From Planctomycetota bacterium (lineage in GTDB: Bacteria; Planctomycetota; UBA1135; GCA-002748355), in the NCBI GenBank assembly GCA_020638795.1, contig JACKHW010000019.1, forward strand, positions 1-19,709: a stretch of 19,709 nt of DNA, given 5' to 3'. The notes under the pieces were generated by a model. That model made no database searches, had not been told where the DNA came from, and worked only from the letters and a program-made list of their open reading frames with translations. Both the position numbers and the translations under genes were made by a program. Position 1 is the first letter of the stretch, and each line of letters begins with the position of its first letter. Shown one piece after another: positions 1 to 7,629 of this stretch.

Positions 1-44
1 TAGTCGTCGTAGGTGAGCTGAGTCGTGGATGCCATGGATCGTGA

Positions 45-458
45 CTATCTGGCCGGAGGCTCGGCGCCGCCCTGCGTCCCTTCACCCGGCGTGATGAACA
101 GCGCCCGCGTCTTCTCGTGCGTCTCTGCGGTGTGCCACGTTCCCTTGGGAACGATCACGTACTGCCCCGGCGTGTCGAGTCGGACGCGTTGGTCACCCGC
201 ACCGGTGCGTAGCACGAACGTGATGTCGCCCTCGACGAGGTAGACGAGTTCGTCGCCCTTGGGGTGCATCTCCCACATGCCCCACGCACTCTCGAACGTG
301 TGCTCGGAGATCAGCGTGTGGCCCTTGAAGCCGTCGTGGTCGATGTCGAGCTTCTGGTAGAAGTCGTCGCACGCCGGCTTCTCGATGAGTTCGAGTGCCG
401 GCGTGAGGACCGCGCGCACCGTTTCGAGGTGCAGCGGTCGCTTGTTGTCAGGCGTCAT
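45..458 (-). CDS. Single-domain cupin protein
   Basis: A 137-residue protein that is essentially one cupin barrel. Cupin motif 1 is visible around residues 64-76 (MHPKGDE, with H65 and E70 as likely metal ligands, then a Gly at 77). Motif 2 lies around residues 98-111 (PGQYVIVPKGTWH, with H109 as likely ligand). The length is normal for a small cytosolic cupin, and no signal peptide is seen. The ATG at 458 is chosen because upstream in-frame sequence would run back through the neighbouring secreted gene. The start lies 16 nt downstream of that gene's stop, so the two may be cotranscribed. The substrate cannot be told from sequence. Small cupins of this type include sugar isomerases, dioxygenases and ligand sensors, so the call stops at the fold. 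Confidence 0.85.
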   Translation of the reverse strand: MTPDNKRPLHLETVRAVLTPALELIEKPACDDFYQKLDIDHDGFKGHTLISEHTFESAWGMWEMHPKGDELVYLVEGDITFVLRTGAGDQRVRLDTPGQYVIVPKGTWHTAETHEKTRALFITPGEGTQGGAEPPAR

Positions 459-474
459 TGCGTCTGCGTGCGAG

Positions 475-906
475 CTATTGGATGCAGACTTTGAGAGCGC
501 CGTCGAGTTCGAGGCACTGACGCACGTTGACACAACCGGTCTGCACATAGAAGCAGAACCCGATGAGGCTCGCGCTGTTGGGAATCGGGATCGGCACCGA
601 CACGAGCGCGGACTGCAGGAAGATGTCCGGCGTGGTGCCGAGCACGCAACTCGAACAGGTCAGCGGCGGGCTGACCGTGAACGTCAGCGGCGTGATCCCG
701 AGAATGAAAAAGCCCGGCATACGGCCGGCACAGAGACGACCGTTGAAGGTCACGGTCGTGCCTATCATCGCGCTCGCCGGAGTCGGCGTCGGATAGGACG
801 CGCCGGAGCAACCGGTGCCGGCGATGCGCGAGATCTGCGCGTGTCCGACGGTTGCGAGCGAAACCAAGGCGGTGAGGGAGATCAGGGATCGGGTGAGCAG
901 ATTCAT
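475..906 (-). CDS. Small secreted protein consisting of the Cys/PIPN C-terminal module
   Basis: A 143-residue protein with a Sec signal peptide (residues 1-23, ending VGHAQ). The mature part is almost entirely one module, also found at the C termini of the proteins at 5850-6866 and 8067-9035. It has a Gly-rich Cys start (GTGCSG, about residue 31), a hydrophobic PGFFILG strand, a Cys-containing segment (PPLTCSSC), and a PIPN turn followed by LIGFCFYVQ. This copy is unusually Cys-rich, so disulfides are likely outside the cytoplasm. The ATG at 906 is supported by the signal peptide and by a TAGACT hexamer 7 nt upstream. No enzymatic motif is seen. The function is unknown; I infer a surface or extracellular structural or sorting module. 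Confidence 0.8.
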   Translation of the reverse strand: MNLLTRSLISLTALVSLATVGHAQISRIAGTGCSGASYPTPTPASAMIGTTVTFNGRLCAGRMPGFFILGITPLTFTVSPPLTCSSCVLGTTPDIFLQSALVSVPIPIPNSASLIGFCFYVQTGCVNVRQCLELDGALKVCIQ

Positions 907-913
907 GGCGTGC

Positions 914-919
914 AGTCTA
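914..919 (-). promoter_or_regulatory. Candidate -10 box of a leaderless transcript
   Basis: On the minus strand TAGACT lies 7 nt upstream of the ATG at 906. This fits TANNNT and would put the transcription start at or next to the start codon. No Shine-Dalgarno sequence is seen. No convincing -35 element is present; a TTCGCT sits about 15 nt further upstream. Confidence 0.4.
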
Positions 920-932
920 TCAGTTCGATCGC

Positions 933-1260
933 TCAGCGAATCACACGGTCTGTGGCGCGATTCGTGAGCCGTGCGTCCTCGAGTCGCGGGCCATGGAACA
1001 CGAGCGCCTGCACGTGAAGGTCCGCTCCAAAGAGCGCGTTCTGATTGGGGATGGGCACATCGAGGACCGTCCATACCCTCGATTGCACGGGCGGGAATTG
1101 GATCCAGAGCGTCGGGTCGTGTCGATCAGGTCGACACTTTCGCTGCCCCACATCTGTTCGCGTGTGAGTTCGAAGCGGAAGATTCCTTTGCCGTCGCCGA
1201 GGTGGACCTGAGTGACGAGGACGTCGCTGACGAGCAGGTCGAGCGTGCCGAATGACGATG
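933..1260 (-). pseudogene. Frameshifted, 5'-truncated relic of a secreted module protein
   Basis: Two minus-strand frames together rebuild the end of a Cys/PIPN module protein. From about 1255 to 1125 one frame reads LDLLVSDVLVTQVHLGDGKG and continues to SVDLID. From about 1135 to the TGA at 933 another frame reads DPTLWIQFPP, then VPIPNQNALFGADLHVQALV, then LTNRATDRVIR. The second part matches the PIPN-x-LxG-x-QA pattern of the three intact module proteins in the window. No in-frame start or signal peptide precedes the first part, which runs antisense into the gene at 1359. A single indel around 1115-1135 separates the halves. It could be a true pseudogene or an assembly or base-calling error. 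Confidence 0.6.
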
Positions 1261-1358
1261 TCCGTCCGTCGCGGGTCGACACACTGGCGGTATGCCATGA
1301 CCCTGCGCGTTGTGACGAAGCGGCGGAAGTTTGCTCCTTGGCGCGCGTCCGAGCGGCC

Positions 1359-1796
1359 ATGAACACCATGACACTCAAAGGTATCGCGTGCGTGGCCATG
1401 CTCTTCGGCGCGTGGCCAGCCAATCAAGACACACTCGCGACAATCGATAGCCTCGTCGCTGCGACTCCGGACAAGGTTCTGGAGACGTGGGGCGTTCCGA
1501 ACCGTGTCACAGCTTCGGCGTGCGCGCTCAGCTTCGAGTACGACGGTGAGCAAAGCGAGAACGCTCGCTTCGTGTTCCACGATGGCATCGCCGTCGTCGT
1601 TCCAGCAGCAACCGTTCGACCCAAGGCGCGCACGACCCCGCCGGCGAAGCAGCTCTATGTCGGGCAATCGTTGCGCGACGCGCTCGCACATTTCGGCGCT
1701 GCAGAGTCGACGGTGCAGTCAGCGATGTCGCTCGAAGTCCGACTCGGCGGTAAGCGTGTCGGCGTCGCCCACGGTCGCATCGTCAGCGTGCGTTGA
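1359..1796 (+). CDS. Small exported protein with two BamE/SmpA-like halves
   Basis: A 145-residue protein with a hydrophobic N-terminus (residues 6-19) and probable cleavage near AWPANQ. Two segments have the same layout: residues 31-81 (VLETWGVPNRV, then YDGEQ, then FVFHDGIAVV) and residues 101-145 (ALAHFGAAE, then LEVRLGGKRVGVAHGRIVSV). Helix, then Gly-x-Pro/Ala turn, then strands ending in F/V-x-x-G-x-hydrophobic resembles the BamE/SmpA (beta-lactamase-inhibitor-like) fold, where such domains occur as duplicated pairs. This is pattern recognition, not a confirmed homology. No lipobox Cys follows the signal, so it would be soluble periplasmic or surface material. The start choice (ATG 1359, alternatively ATG 1368) rests on the signal peptide. 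Confidence 0.65.
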   Translation: MNTMTLKGIACVAMLFGAWPANQDTLATIDSLVAATPDKVLETWGVPNRVTASACALSFEYDGEQSENARFVFHDGIAVVVPAATVRPKARTTPPAKQLYVGQSLRDALAHFGAAESTVQSAMSLEVRLGGKRVGVAHGRIVSVR

Positions 1797-1802
1797 GTCG
1801 GC

Positions 1803-2996
1803 TCACCCCGCCAACGCGTTACGAAGCGCAGCGATATCCCCATCGAAGTCTTCCGGCTTGCGGGGGCCGAACGACACGCGGATGAACCGCGCGAGTGGTG
1901 AAGCCTCGCGACGCCGGTGCATGTCGCAGAGTTCGCCGGGAAGGATCGCGGCCTTCTGTTCGAACAATCGCCGGTTGCACTCCGCCGCTGTCATGCCACC
2001 GGGCAGCTTGACCCAACTGTAGAACCCGCCATTGCCGGTGAAGTCTTCGCAGCCGAGTTCGACGAGGGCGGCGCAATAGCGCTTGCGTTGTTCGTTGTAG
2101 AACTTCGCGATCGCGGAGCGTGCGGTAGCGATGTGCTCGGCCTCGAACAAGCGCAGCACGTAGTTCTGAGAAAGCTGACTCACGCCGCCCATGCCGTAGG
2201 ACGAGTAGTTGCGCAACACTTCGATTTCGCGTGCAGGGCCGACGACCCAACCCGTGCGCGCCCCCGGCGATTGGAGTCCTTTGGTGGCCGCGCCGACGAC
2301 GAACAGGTTGTGCTCGTCGATGTCCTTCACGTGCGCGAGCACGCTGCGCGGTTCGGGATCGCAGAAGAACTCGTACGCCTCGTCGATGATCGCCGCGAAG
2401 TTCGACTCTCGGGTCCAACTCCCGAGCTGGTCGAGGTCGGCTGCCTGCAGCTCGACGCCAGTCGGATTGCACGGATTGCTACGAAGCAACAGTTGTCGTC
2501 CCTTGCCATCCCTCGCGTGCGCGGCACGGTGCGTGTCGAGGCTGGGGCGAAAGCGATTCTCTTCGTTACTCGGAACGACCACATAGTCCCGGGCACAATG
2601 GCGCAGCATGTCCCAATAGGGTGTGTACTCGGTCTCCTCGATCGAGACGCAGAGGTCCTCGGCCAACATCCACAACAATGCGACGAGCGCTGGGCGTCCA
2701 CCCGCGAAGACCATGACGTTGGCATCGGTAAGCTTGCTGCCGTAGTACGTGTTGTAATACTCGGCGATCGCACGACGCAGCGCCGGCGTACCATCCGCTT
2801 TGGGATACATGCGATCCGTCGCGGTGACTTCGATCGCGGCCGGCAGCGCGGGGCCACCAGGCACCGGTGTCGTCAACGGGAAGCCTTGACTCATCGGCCG
2901 AGTTCCCGGATCGCCGATGTACGACCCGGTCTGCGAAGCGAAGGCGAAGAGGATCTGGTAGATCCCCATGGGATCGCGAGGGACGAGCAGTGTCAT
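1803..2996 (-). CDS. PLP-dependent aminotransferase, class I/II fold
   Basis: A 397-residue cytosolic fold-type I aminotransferase of normal family length. Visible landmarks are NPCNPTG at 174-180 (Asn contacting the PLP ring), IIDEAYEFF at 203-211 (D205 to the pyridine nitrogen, Y208 to O3'), and GAATKGLQSPGARTGW at 235-250, with K239 as Schiff-base lysine and R247 as phosphate ligand. IRVSFGP near the C-terminus supplies the carboxylate-binding Arg. The pattern fits aspartate/aromatic-type transaminases; substrate specificity is not resolvable. The ATG at 2996 is preferred because residues upstream look noncoding, although the frame extends to a TTG at 3062. Its 5' end faces the glycosyltransferase gene over a 126-bp shared intergenic region. 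The stop lies only 6 bp beyond the stop of the convergent small exported protein. Confidence 0.9.
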   Translation of the reverse strand: MTLLVPRDPMGIYQILFAFASQTGSYIGDPGTRPMSQGFPLTTPVPGGPALPAAIEVTATDRMYPKADGTPALRRAIAEYYNTYYGSKLTDANVMVFAGGRPALVALLWMLAEDLCVSIEETEYTPYWDMLRHCARDYVVVPSNEENRFRPSLDTHRAAHARDGKGRQLLLRSNPCNPTGVELQAADLDQLGSWTRESNFAAIIDEAYEFFCDPEPRSVLAHVKDIDEHNLFVVGAATKGLQSPGARTGWVVGPAREIEVLRNYSSYGMGGVSQLSQNYVLRLFEAEHIATARSAIAKFYNEQRKRYCAALVELGCEDFTGNGGFYSWVKLPGGMTAAECNRRLFEQKAAILPGELCDMHRRREASPLARFIRVSFGPRKPEDFDGDIAALRNALAG

Positions 2997-3002
2997 AGGC
3001 AC

Positions 3003-3008
3003 TGTGTA
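3003..3008 (-). promoter_or_regulatory. Weak candidate -10 box for the aminotransferase
   Basis: TACACA on the minus strand ends 6 nt before the ATG at 2996. That is the same distance as the better TANNNT boxes elsewhere in the window, but the last base does not match TANNNT. No Shine-Dalgarno sequence is evident for this gene. It is listed for its position, not its sequence quality. Confidence 0.2.
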
Positions 3009-3110
3009 CTCGGCCTGGACGTGCGATGCCACGACATGCCGCTGTTCTCCCGCGTGCTGCAATGTCTGAAGCCGACGTGCGGCTGCAGCTTCGAGGCGCG
3101 CCTGCGCCGA

Positions 3111-3116
3111 TATGGT
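3111..3116 (+). promoter_or_regulatory. Candidate -10 box of a leaderless transcript (glycosyltransferase)
   Basis: TATGGT ends 6 nt before the GTG start at 3123, and no Shine-Dalgarno sequence is present. The spacing would make the mRNA leaderless. A TTCGAG about 15 nt upstream is the only -35-like string. Confidence 0.4.
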
Positions 3117-3122
3117 GCGGCC

Positions 3123-4733
3123 GTGAGTAACAGTCGTCGAATTCCGGCCACGATCGCCGCGGTTCCGTTCGCGATCGCGACATTCCTGCGCGTGTACGGC
3201 CTGTCCGACTACTTCCTGTCGCCGGACGATCTACTGCACCTCGAAATCGCGAGCGGGGCGACGCTCTCCGACGTTTGGGCGAACGGCTCCGAGCAGATGC
3301 ATCCGCCGCTCGTGTTCTTCTTGCTTCATTACGTACTCGAACTCACGAACAACCACGAGGTCCTGCGACACATGGCGCTCGTGCCAGGTCTGGCACTCTT
3401 GGTTGGCTCGTACCATCTCGGGCGGTCCGTGAGCGGAGTGACCTGCGCCGTCGTCATGGTCTTCGCGGCCGCACTCGGGTACGCACCGGTGATCCTGTCG
3501 CAGATCATACGCCCGTATTGTTTGCTCGCGCTGCTCTTGTCTGTCGCCTTCGCGGCGTACGTGAGCTTTGCGACGAATGCGCGACGCCGTGACCTCGTCT
3601 TGTATTCGGTAACGATATCGCTGTCGTGTCTTCTGCACTATTCGGCTGCGATCCCGTTCGTCGCGATCACCGTCGTGTGGGCTTGGCGCGTTCGTCGCGG
3701 TGGTCGAGCTGCCTTCGTTCCTCTCATGCTCGGGAGTGTCGTTCCGGCGAGCATCCTCGCGGTCTTCTACTGGGTCCACATCCGCAAGCTGTCGGGCCTG
3801 CGCGATGCCGTGCACCAGTCGTACTTGGTCAGGCAGTTCGCGACGGATCCGCTCGTGCTACTCGACAACGTGCACGGCTTGTTCGGCTTCTTCTTCTTCG
3901 ATGCCAATGCGAGCCTCGCAATGGTGTTGTTCGCGGTCGGGATCTTTGCACTCTGGCAAGCCGGTCACAAGGAAGCTGCCAGCGTCATCGTCGTCGTCTT
4001 CGTCCTATCGATCGCATTGAACATCGCGGGCCAGTATCCGTTCGGCGCGATGCGACAGTCGTTCTATCTCCTACCGTTCGTACTACTCGCGGTCGGGGCA
4101 GGCGTACAGCACTTGTTCGACCTGGTGCGCGCTGAGATTCGGTGGTCGAAGAGGCACACGATCGCATCGATTGCAGTTGCCGCCATGTTCTTCACATGGT
4201 TCCTCGCGTACGCCGCACGCTTCGACTGGATACGACTTCATCCCAACTCCGACCGCTACGGAGTGTTCGAGTTTCCCGTTCGGCGTGCAGGCTACGAGCA
4301 GTTGACCGGTCAGCTTCGAAGGCAAGTCGGCTCGGACGACGTCGTCCTCGGTACGCGGCAGGCTTCACATTACTTCCGCTACGCGACCCGCTACGACCCT
4401 CGAGCGCTCGCCCACCCGATGCCGTCCTTGATGACGATCGATATTCCGATGGGCCGGGTCTTCGCGACGACGAAGTACCTCAACTTCGGAAGCGGGAGCG
4501 AGCTGAGCGACGCGCTACGCGACCTCGAGACCGTGGTGGACTTGTCCAAGGTCCCGAGGATCTGGCTCGTGAACATCGGTTGGGGTCTCCCGATCGCTAC
4601 GGTCGGTGAACAGGACCCAGGCTTCGCCAAGCTCTTCCGCGAAGCCGGCAACCTGCAGAGTGGTGGGTCGATCGCCGCACTCGAAGGGCCCGCCGTTTCA
4701 CACTACTTGAGGGCGCAGCGCGGCGAGAAATAG
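3123..4733 (+). CDS. GT39/PMT-like polytopic membrane glycosyltransferase
   Basis: A 536-residue integral membrane protein with about 9-11 hydrophobic segments followed by a soluble C-terminal portion (roughly residues 370-536). The acidic pair after the first membrane helix (LSPDDLLHLE, D35-D36) and the loop motif EQMHPPLVFF (H60-P61-P62) are signatures of the ArnT/PMT superfamily. These enzymes use polyprenyl-phosphate sugars as donors at the outer face of the membrane. The acceptor is unknown and could be protein, lipid or cell-surface glycan. The open frame extends about 400 codons upstream, but that stretch is antisense to the aminotransferase. The GTG at 3123 is the plausible start, preceded by TATGGT at 6 nt. 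The gene ends 15 nt before the endonuclease/phosphatase-like gene, suggesting a functional pair. Confidence 0.85.
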   Translation: MSNSRRIPATIAAVPFAIATFLRVYGLSDYFLSPDDLLHLEIASGATLSDVWANGSEQMHPPLVFFLLHYVLELTNNHEVLRHMALVPGLALLVGSYHLGRSVSGVTCAVVMVFAAALGYAPVILSQIIRPYCLLALLLSVAFAAYVSFATNARRRDLVLYSVTISLSCLLHYSAAIPFVAITVVWAWRVRRGGRAAFVPLMLGSVVPASILAVFYWVHIRKLSGLRDAVHQSYLVRQFATDPLVLLDNVHGLFGFFFFDANASLAMVLFAVGIFALWQAGHKEAASVIVVVFVLSIALNIAGQYPFGAMRQSFYLLPFVLLAVGAGVQHLFDLVRAEIRWSKRHTIASIAVAAMFFTWFLAYAARFDWIRLHPNSDRYGVFEFPVRRAGYEQLTGQLRRQVGSDDVVLGTRQASHYFRYATRYDPRALAHPMPSLMTIDIPMGRVFATTKYLNFGSGSELSDALRDLETVVDLSKVPRIWLVNIGWGLPIATVGEQDPGFAKLFREAGNLQSGGSIAALEGPAVSHYLRAQRGEK

Positions 4734-4736
4734 GCG

Positions 4737-4742
4737 TACGCT
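4737..4742 (+). promoter_or_regulatory. Candidate -10 box inside the GT39-EEP gap
   Basis: TACGCT lies in the 15-bp gap between the glycosyltransferase stop and the next ATG, and ends exactly 6 nt before that ATG. It matches TANNNT, and no Shine-Dalgarno sequence is present. It may allow separate leaderless expression of the second gene. Confidence 0.35.
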
Positions 4743-4748
4743 ACGGGC

Positions 4749-5672
4749 ATGAAAGTCCCACCGGAATCGCGCGCATTCGGTTGGAATCGTGCACTTCGGC
4801 TCGTTTTGTTCAGCTCGGTTTTCATCGTCGTCGTGGTCGCTGGCCTCTTCGGGCTGAATGGAATCGTCTTGGCTCGGGGCAACGAGGCGCTTGTCGGACT
4901 CGTCGACGAAGTCGCGCCGGCAGGATCGAAAGACGTCCGGGAGGTTCGCATCCTCGCCTTCAATCTCGCGAAGCTGAATCTTCACCACGGCAGCATCCGT
5001 TTCGATTCTGTCGATGCCGTGAGGCAGCGAGTGCGAGCGGTCGGTGCGCTCTTTCGTGACGCCGCGCCGGACATCGTGTGCTTGTCCGAAGTCGTCCAGG
5101 AATGCAGTCTCTGCCCCGTCGATCAGGTGCGAGAACTCGCGCGAGAAGCGGGTCTTCGGCACTACGCGTTCGGTGAGTGCTACAACTTCGGGTTGCCGTT
5201 CTTTCGCATCGTCGGTGGCAATGCAATCCTGAGCCGTTGGGCGATCGACGCGTCGACCAACGACGACATTCCGGGGCACAAGCCGTTTTGGGTGACGCGC
5301 AACAATCGCCGCACTCTGAGTGTGCGGATCCCGGATCTCGACAATGTCTGGGTCGCGAGCGTGCATCACGACTCGTTCGACGCGGACAACAACCTTGCGC
5401 AAGTGCATGACCTCTTGCAGTTCACCGAGGAGAGGGCGTTCGTCGTTGCCGGAGACTTCAACGCGTTGCCTGCCTCACCATCGATGCGCGCGATGCACGA
5501 GTGCGGCAGGTTCGGTGGGGCGTTCGAAGGGGTTGCCACCTATCCCGCCGACGCGCCTACGCAGCGCATCGACTACGTGCTTGCACCTGCGGCTTGGCGT
5601 CTCGTCCGCGAAGAGGTTCTCCCGCCGGTCGTTTCCGACCACCGTGCGGTGCTCGGCGTGTTCGAACGCTGA
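4749..5672 (+). CDS. Membrane-anchored endonuclease/exonuclease/phosphatase-family protein
   Basis: A 307-residue protein with one N-terminal membrane anchor (about residues 17-42) and an outward-facing EEP (DNase I-like) domain. The catalytic set appears complete: N72 (ILAFNLAK), E114 (CLSEV, metal), H207 (VHHDSF), D236 and N238 (VAGDFNALP), D275 (RIDYVL), D297 and H298 (VSDHRAV). The family hydrolyses phosphodiesters in nucleic acids or phospho/sphingolipids, or phosphate esters. The membrane anchor and the upstream GT39 enzyme make a lipid or glycolipid substrate plausible, but this is inference. A CxxC-like pair (CSLC, about 119-122) within the domain is worth noting. The ATG at 4749 is the first good start after the upstream gene. 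Confidence 0.88.
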   Translation: MKVPPESRAFGWNRALRLVLFSSVFIVVVVAGLFGLNGIVLARGNEALVGLVDEVAPAGSKDVREVRILAFNLAKLNLHHGSIRFDSVDAVRQRVRAVGALFRDAAPDIVCLSEVVQECSLCPVDQVRELAREAGLRHYAFGECYNFGLPFFRIVGGNAILSRWAIDASTNDDIPGHKPFWVTRNNRRTLSVRIPDLDNVWVASVHHDSFDADNNLAQVHDLLQFTEERAFVVAGDFNALPASPSMRAMHECGRFGGAFEGVATYPADAPTQRIDYVLAPAAWRLVREEVLPPVVSDHRAVLGVFER

Positions 5673-5714
5673 GGCCGTGTGGAGAGGCAGTTCGGATGCA
5701 ACGCCAAGTGTGGT

Positions 5715-5737
5715 TTGCACCGGTCCGTCGCGTGCAA
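5715..5737 (+). repeat. Inverted repeat upstream of secreted module protein
   Basis: TTGCAC and GTGCAA form a perfect 6-bp inverted repeat with an 11-bp spacer. It sits 113 bp upstream of the ATG at 5850, in the 177-bp gap after the EEP gene. The layout suits a dimeric regulator's operator. No clear promoter hexamers or Shine-Dalgarno sequence could be assigned in this gap, and the leader before the ATG is pyrimidine-rich. Confidence 0.25.
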
Positions 5738-5849
5738 CGTCTACCGCCCGATTCGTCGAATCCGCTATCCTCACGACCGCTGCCAGCCGTGGCGTCCCGG
5801 TCGACGAACCGAGCCGCGGTATTCCCTTCTCCTCTCCAACATATCCACC

Positions 5850-6866
5850 ATGCTGAATCGATCCCTGCTCATTGCATGCAGCCTCTGCATCACGACTCTG
5901 TCTCTGGGCGCACAAGTCACACCACACGCACGCGCTCTCCCTGCAGCGTTGACCGGTTCCTACGGCGGCGTCCTGTCAACCTGGGATCCGACGGCGCAAG
6001 GCAACCGGGTCGAGCAGATCTGGTTCCGAGGAGATCAGATCAAGACGGCGTTGGTCATCAACGAGTCGGGCTTGCGTGCGCACGGTACCAACACGAGTGG
6101 CGCGGTCACGTTCACCTACGGGCTCGTGCTCGACAACAGCACCGCCGCGTGGACGGCGATGGATCCCGATCCGAAGAAGAACCTCACGGCGACCGCCGCA
6201 ACGGTCTTCAACAACACGCTCAACCTTCCCGCGCGCGGCGCCGGAGTCGATCCCAATGATGTGCACATGTGGGTCAAGCACTCGCGCCCGTTCGTGTTCA
6301 CGGGACCGCACTTGATCCTGCAGCACACATTCACGCCAGGAGCGGTCTCCGGCTTGTTGCGCATGAACGCGGGCAACTCGAGTTCGGGCTCGCTCATGCT
6401 CACATCGGGCAACACGTGTGGCGGAACGCTGTCGACCACGTACTCGAGTGGCACGTACACGATGGCCGTCAAGGGTGCGCAAGCGAACGCGGCGTGCCTC
6501 TTCATGATCGGTGCCGAGAAGGTGCTCTTCGCCGGCTCGGTGCCGCTCCCCGTCGACCTGAGTGGGCTCGGGATGACCACGTGTGAGCTCGGCCTCGAGC
6601 CGGTCTTCTCGCTTCCCGCGGTGACGGACGGCACGGGCGCTGCTTCGATCTCTGCACCGTTCACGCTCAAGGCTGCGGACACCGACGTCTGGAGCATTCA
6701 GGCCATGCACCAGACGACGTCGAACAGCGCCGGTTGGGCCACGACCAATGTCATGACTTCGATCCTGGGAACCGTCGGCCTGATGCGCAGCCTGCGCGTC
6801 GACAACCGAGGCACGAACGGGCCGTCGACGTTCAACTCGGTCAGCATCATCACGCTGGTGCGCTGA
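5850..6866 (+). CDS. Secreted protein with C-terminal Cys/PIPN-type module
   Basis: A 338-residue protein with a signal peptide (residues 1-20, ending SLGAQ). The N-terminal part is a beta-rich domain of about 150-170 residues. It begins like domains that describe an experimental-looking beta sandwich (WDPTAQGNRVEQIWFRG) and contains repeated Asn/Thr-rich strands. From about residue 190 (NTCGGT) comes the shared module: a hydrophobic Ala-Cys strand, VPLPVDLSGLGMTTCELGL, a DGTGAASI turn, then a divergent end where the usual PIPN is replaced by APFTLKAAD. It is an extracellular or periplasmic protein of unknown function with no catalytic motif seen. The ATG at 5850 is set by the signal peptide. 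The last 17 bp overlap the convergent slipin gene tail to tail. Confidence 0.8.
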   Translation: MLNRSLLIACSLCITTLSLGAQVTPHARALPAALTGSYGGVLSTWDPTAQGNRVEQIWFRGDQIKTALVINESGLRAHGTNTSGAVTFTYGLVLDNSTAAWTAMDPDPKKNLTATAATVFNNTLNLPARGAGVDPNDVHMWVKHSRPFVFTGPHLILQHTFTPGAVSGLLRMNAGNSSSGSLMLTSGNTCGGTLSTTYSSGTYTMAVKGAQANAACLFMIGAEKVLFAGSVPLPVDLSGLGMTTCELGLEPVFSLPAVTDGTGAASISAPFTLKAADTDVWSIQAMHQTTSNSAGWATTNVMTSILGTVGLMRSLRVDNRGTNGPSTFNSVSIITLVR

Positions 6867-7629
6867 ACGATTTCAGGTCAAGGGGACCGAGCACGAGCGT
6901 GTTGCCCGTCGACTCGGCGGCCTTGTCCGCGACTTCGAGCGTTCGCAGATCGAGCAGCTCGCGGTTCTCGCGAACCATTCTTGCGGCGTTCGCGAGGCTC
7001 CGCAGCGACGCGGCTTCGGCTCGTGCACGTTCGAGCTTGGCCTTGCCTCGTGCGCGCGCTTCGGCAGCCTCGGCCATCGCTCGCCTCAGATCGCCGCTCA
7101 GCATCCAGTCGAGGATCTTCGCGTTCTCGAGCGCGCAACCGTAGGTCGCGAACACCGGCACGAGTGATGCGTGCACCTGGTCGCTCGCCGCCTGACGGTT
7201 CTCGAGCAGATCATCGAGTTCGATCGTCGCGATCACGGCGCGCAGCGCGAACTGCGTTTCGTAGTAGACGCGGTGCTGCCAGTTGCCGAGTTCATCGAGG
7301 AGCTTGTTCGCATCCACGACTCGGTAATACGCGAGCACCGTCGCCTTCAGCTGAACGCGGTCCTTCGTGAGCAGCTCTTGCCCCGCAACGTGCAACTCCG
7401 ACGAACGCAGATCGAATCGATCCACGCGCGCAACGCCCTGCCATGGCAACTGCCAGAACGCGTGACGCCCGTTCGCGAGCGGTCCGATTCGTGCGCCCAT
7501 GCGCGTGACGTAGACGTGCTCGTGCGGCTCGACGTCGACGATGAGCCGGCGCCGGATCACGAACGCGATTCCCGCGACGAGCGCCGCGATCGGGCCGAGT
7601 ACGAGGAGGGTGAGGATCGTGAGATTCAT
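6850..7629 (-). CDS. SPFH/Band-7 (slipin-like) membrane protein
   Basis: A 259-residue protein with one N-terminal membrane segment (about residues 3-27) followed by a basic RRR. The SPFH domain shows the typical strand pattern, including GQELLTKDRVQLKATVLAYY (about 83-102). After it comes an Ala/Glu/Arg-rich helical region (about 190-225) expected to form a coiled coil for oligomerisation. Slipins and stomatins form ring assemblies in membranes and often scaffold proteases; no NfeD-type partner gene is adjacent here. The ATG at 7629 is chosen because the membrane segment starts right there. Longer starts (to 7776) would add a Pro/Gly/Arg-rich stretch overlapping the T-arm-like hairpin. The upstream sequence has a weak purine run (GAGACGAAG). 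Confidence 0.87.
   Translation of the reverse strand: MNLTILTLLVLGPIAALVAGIAFVIRRRLIVDVEPHEHVYVTRMGARIGPLANGRHAFWQLPWQGVARVDRFDLRSSELHVAGQELLTKDRVQLKATVLAYYRVVDANKLLDELGNWQHRVYYETQFALRAVIATIELDDLLENRQAASDQVHASLVPVFATYGCALENAKILDWMLSGDLRRAMAEAAEARARGKAKLERARAEAASLRSLANAARMVRENRELLDLRTLEVADKAAESTGNTLVLGPLDLKSFSAPA

Noticed and set aside
1917..3122. N-terminal extension of the glycosyltransferase by about 400 codons
   Set aside because: The extension is antisense to the aminotransferase and shows no domain; the GTG at 3123 with an upstream TATGGT is a better start.
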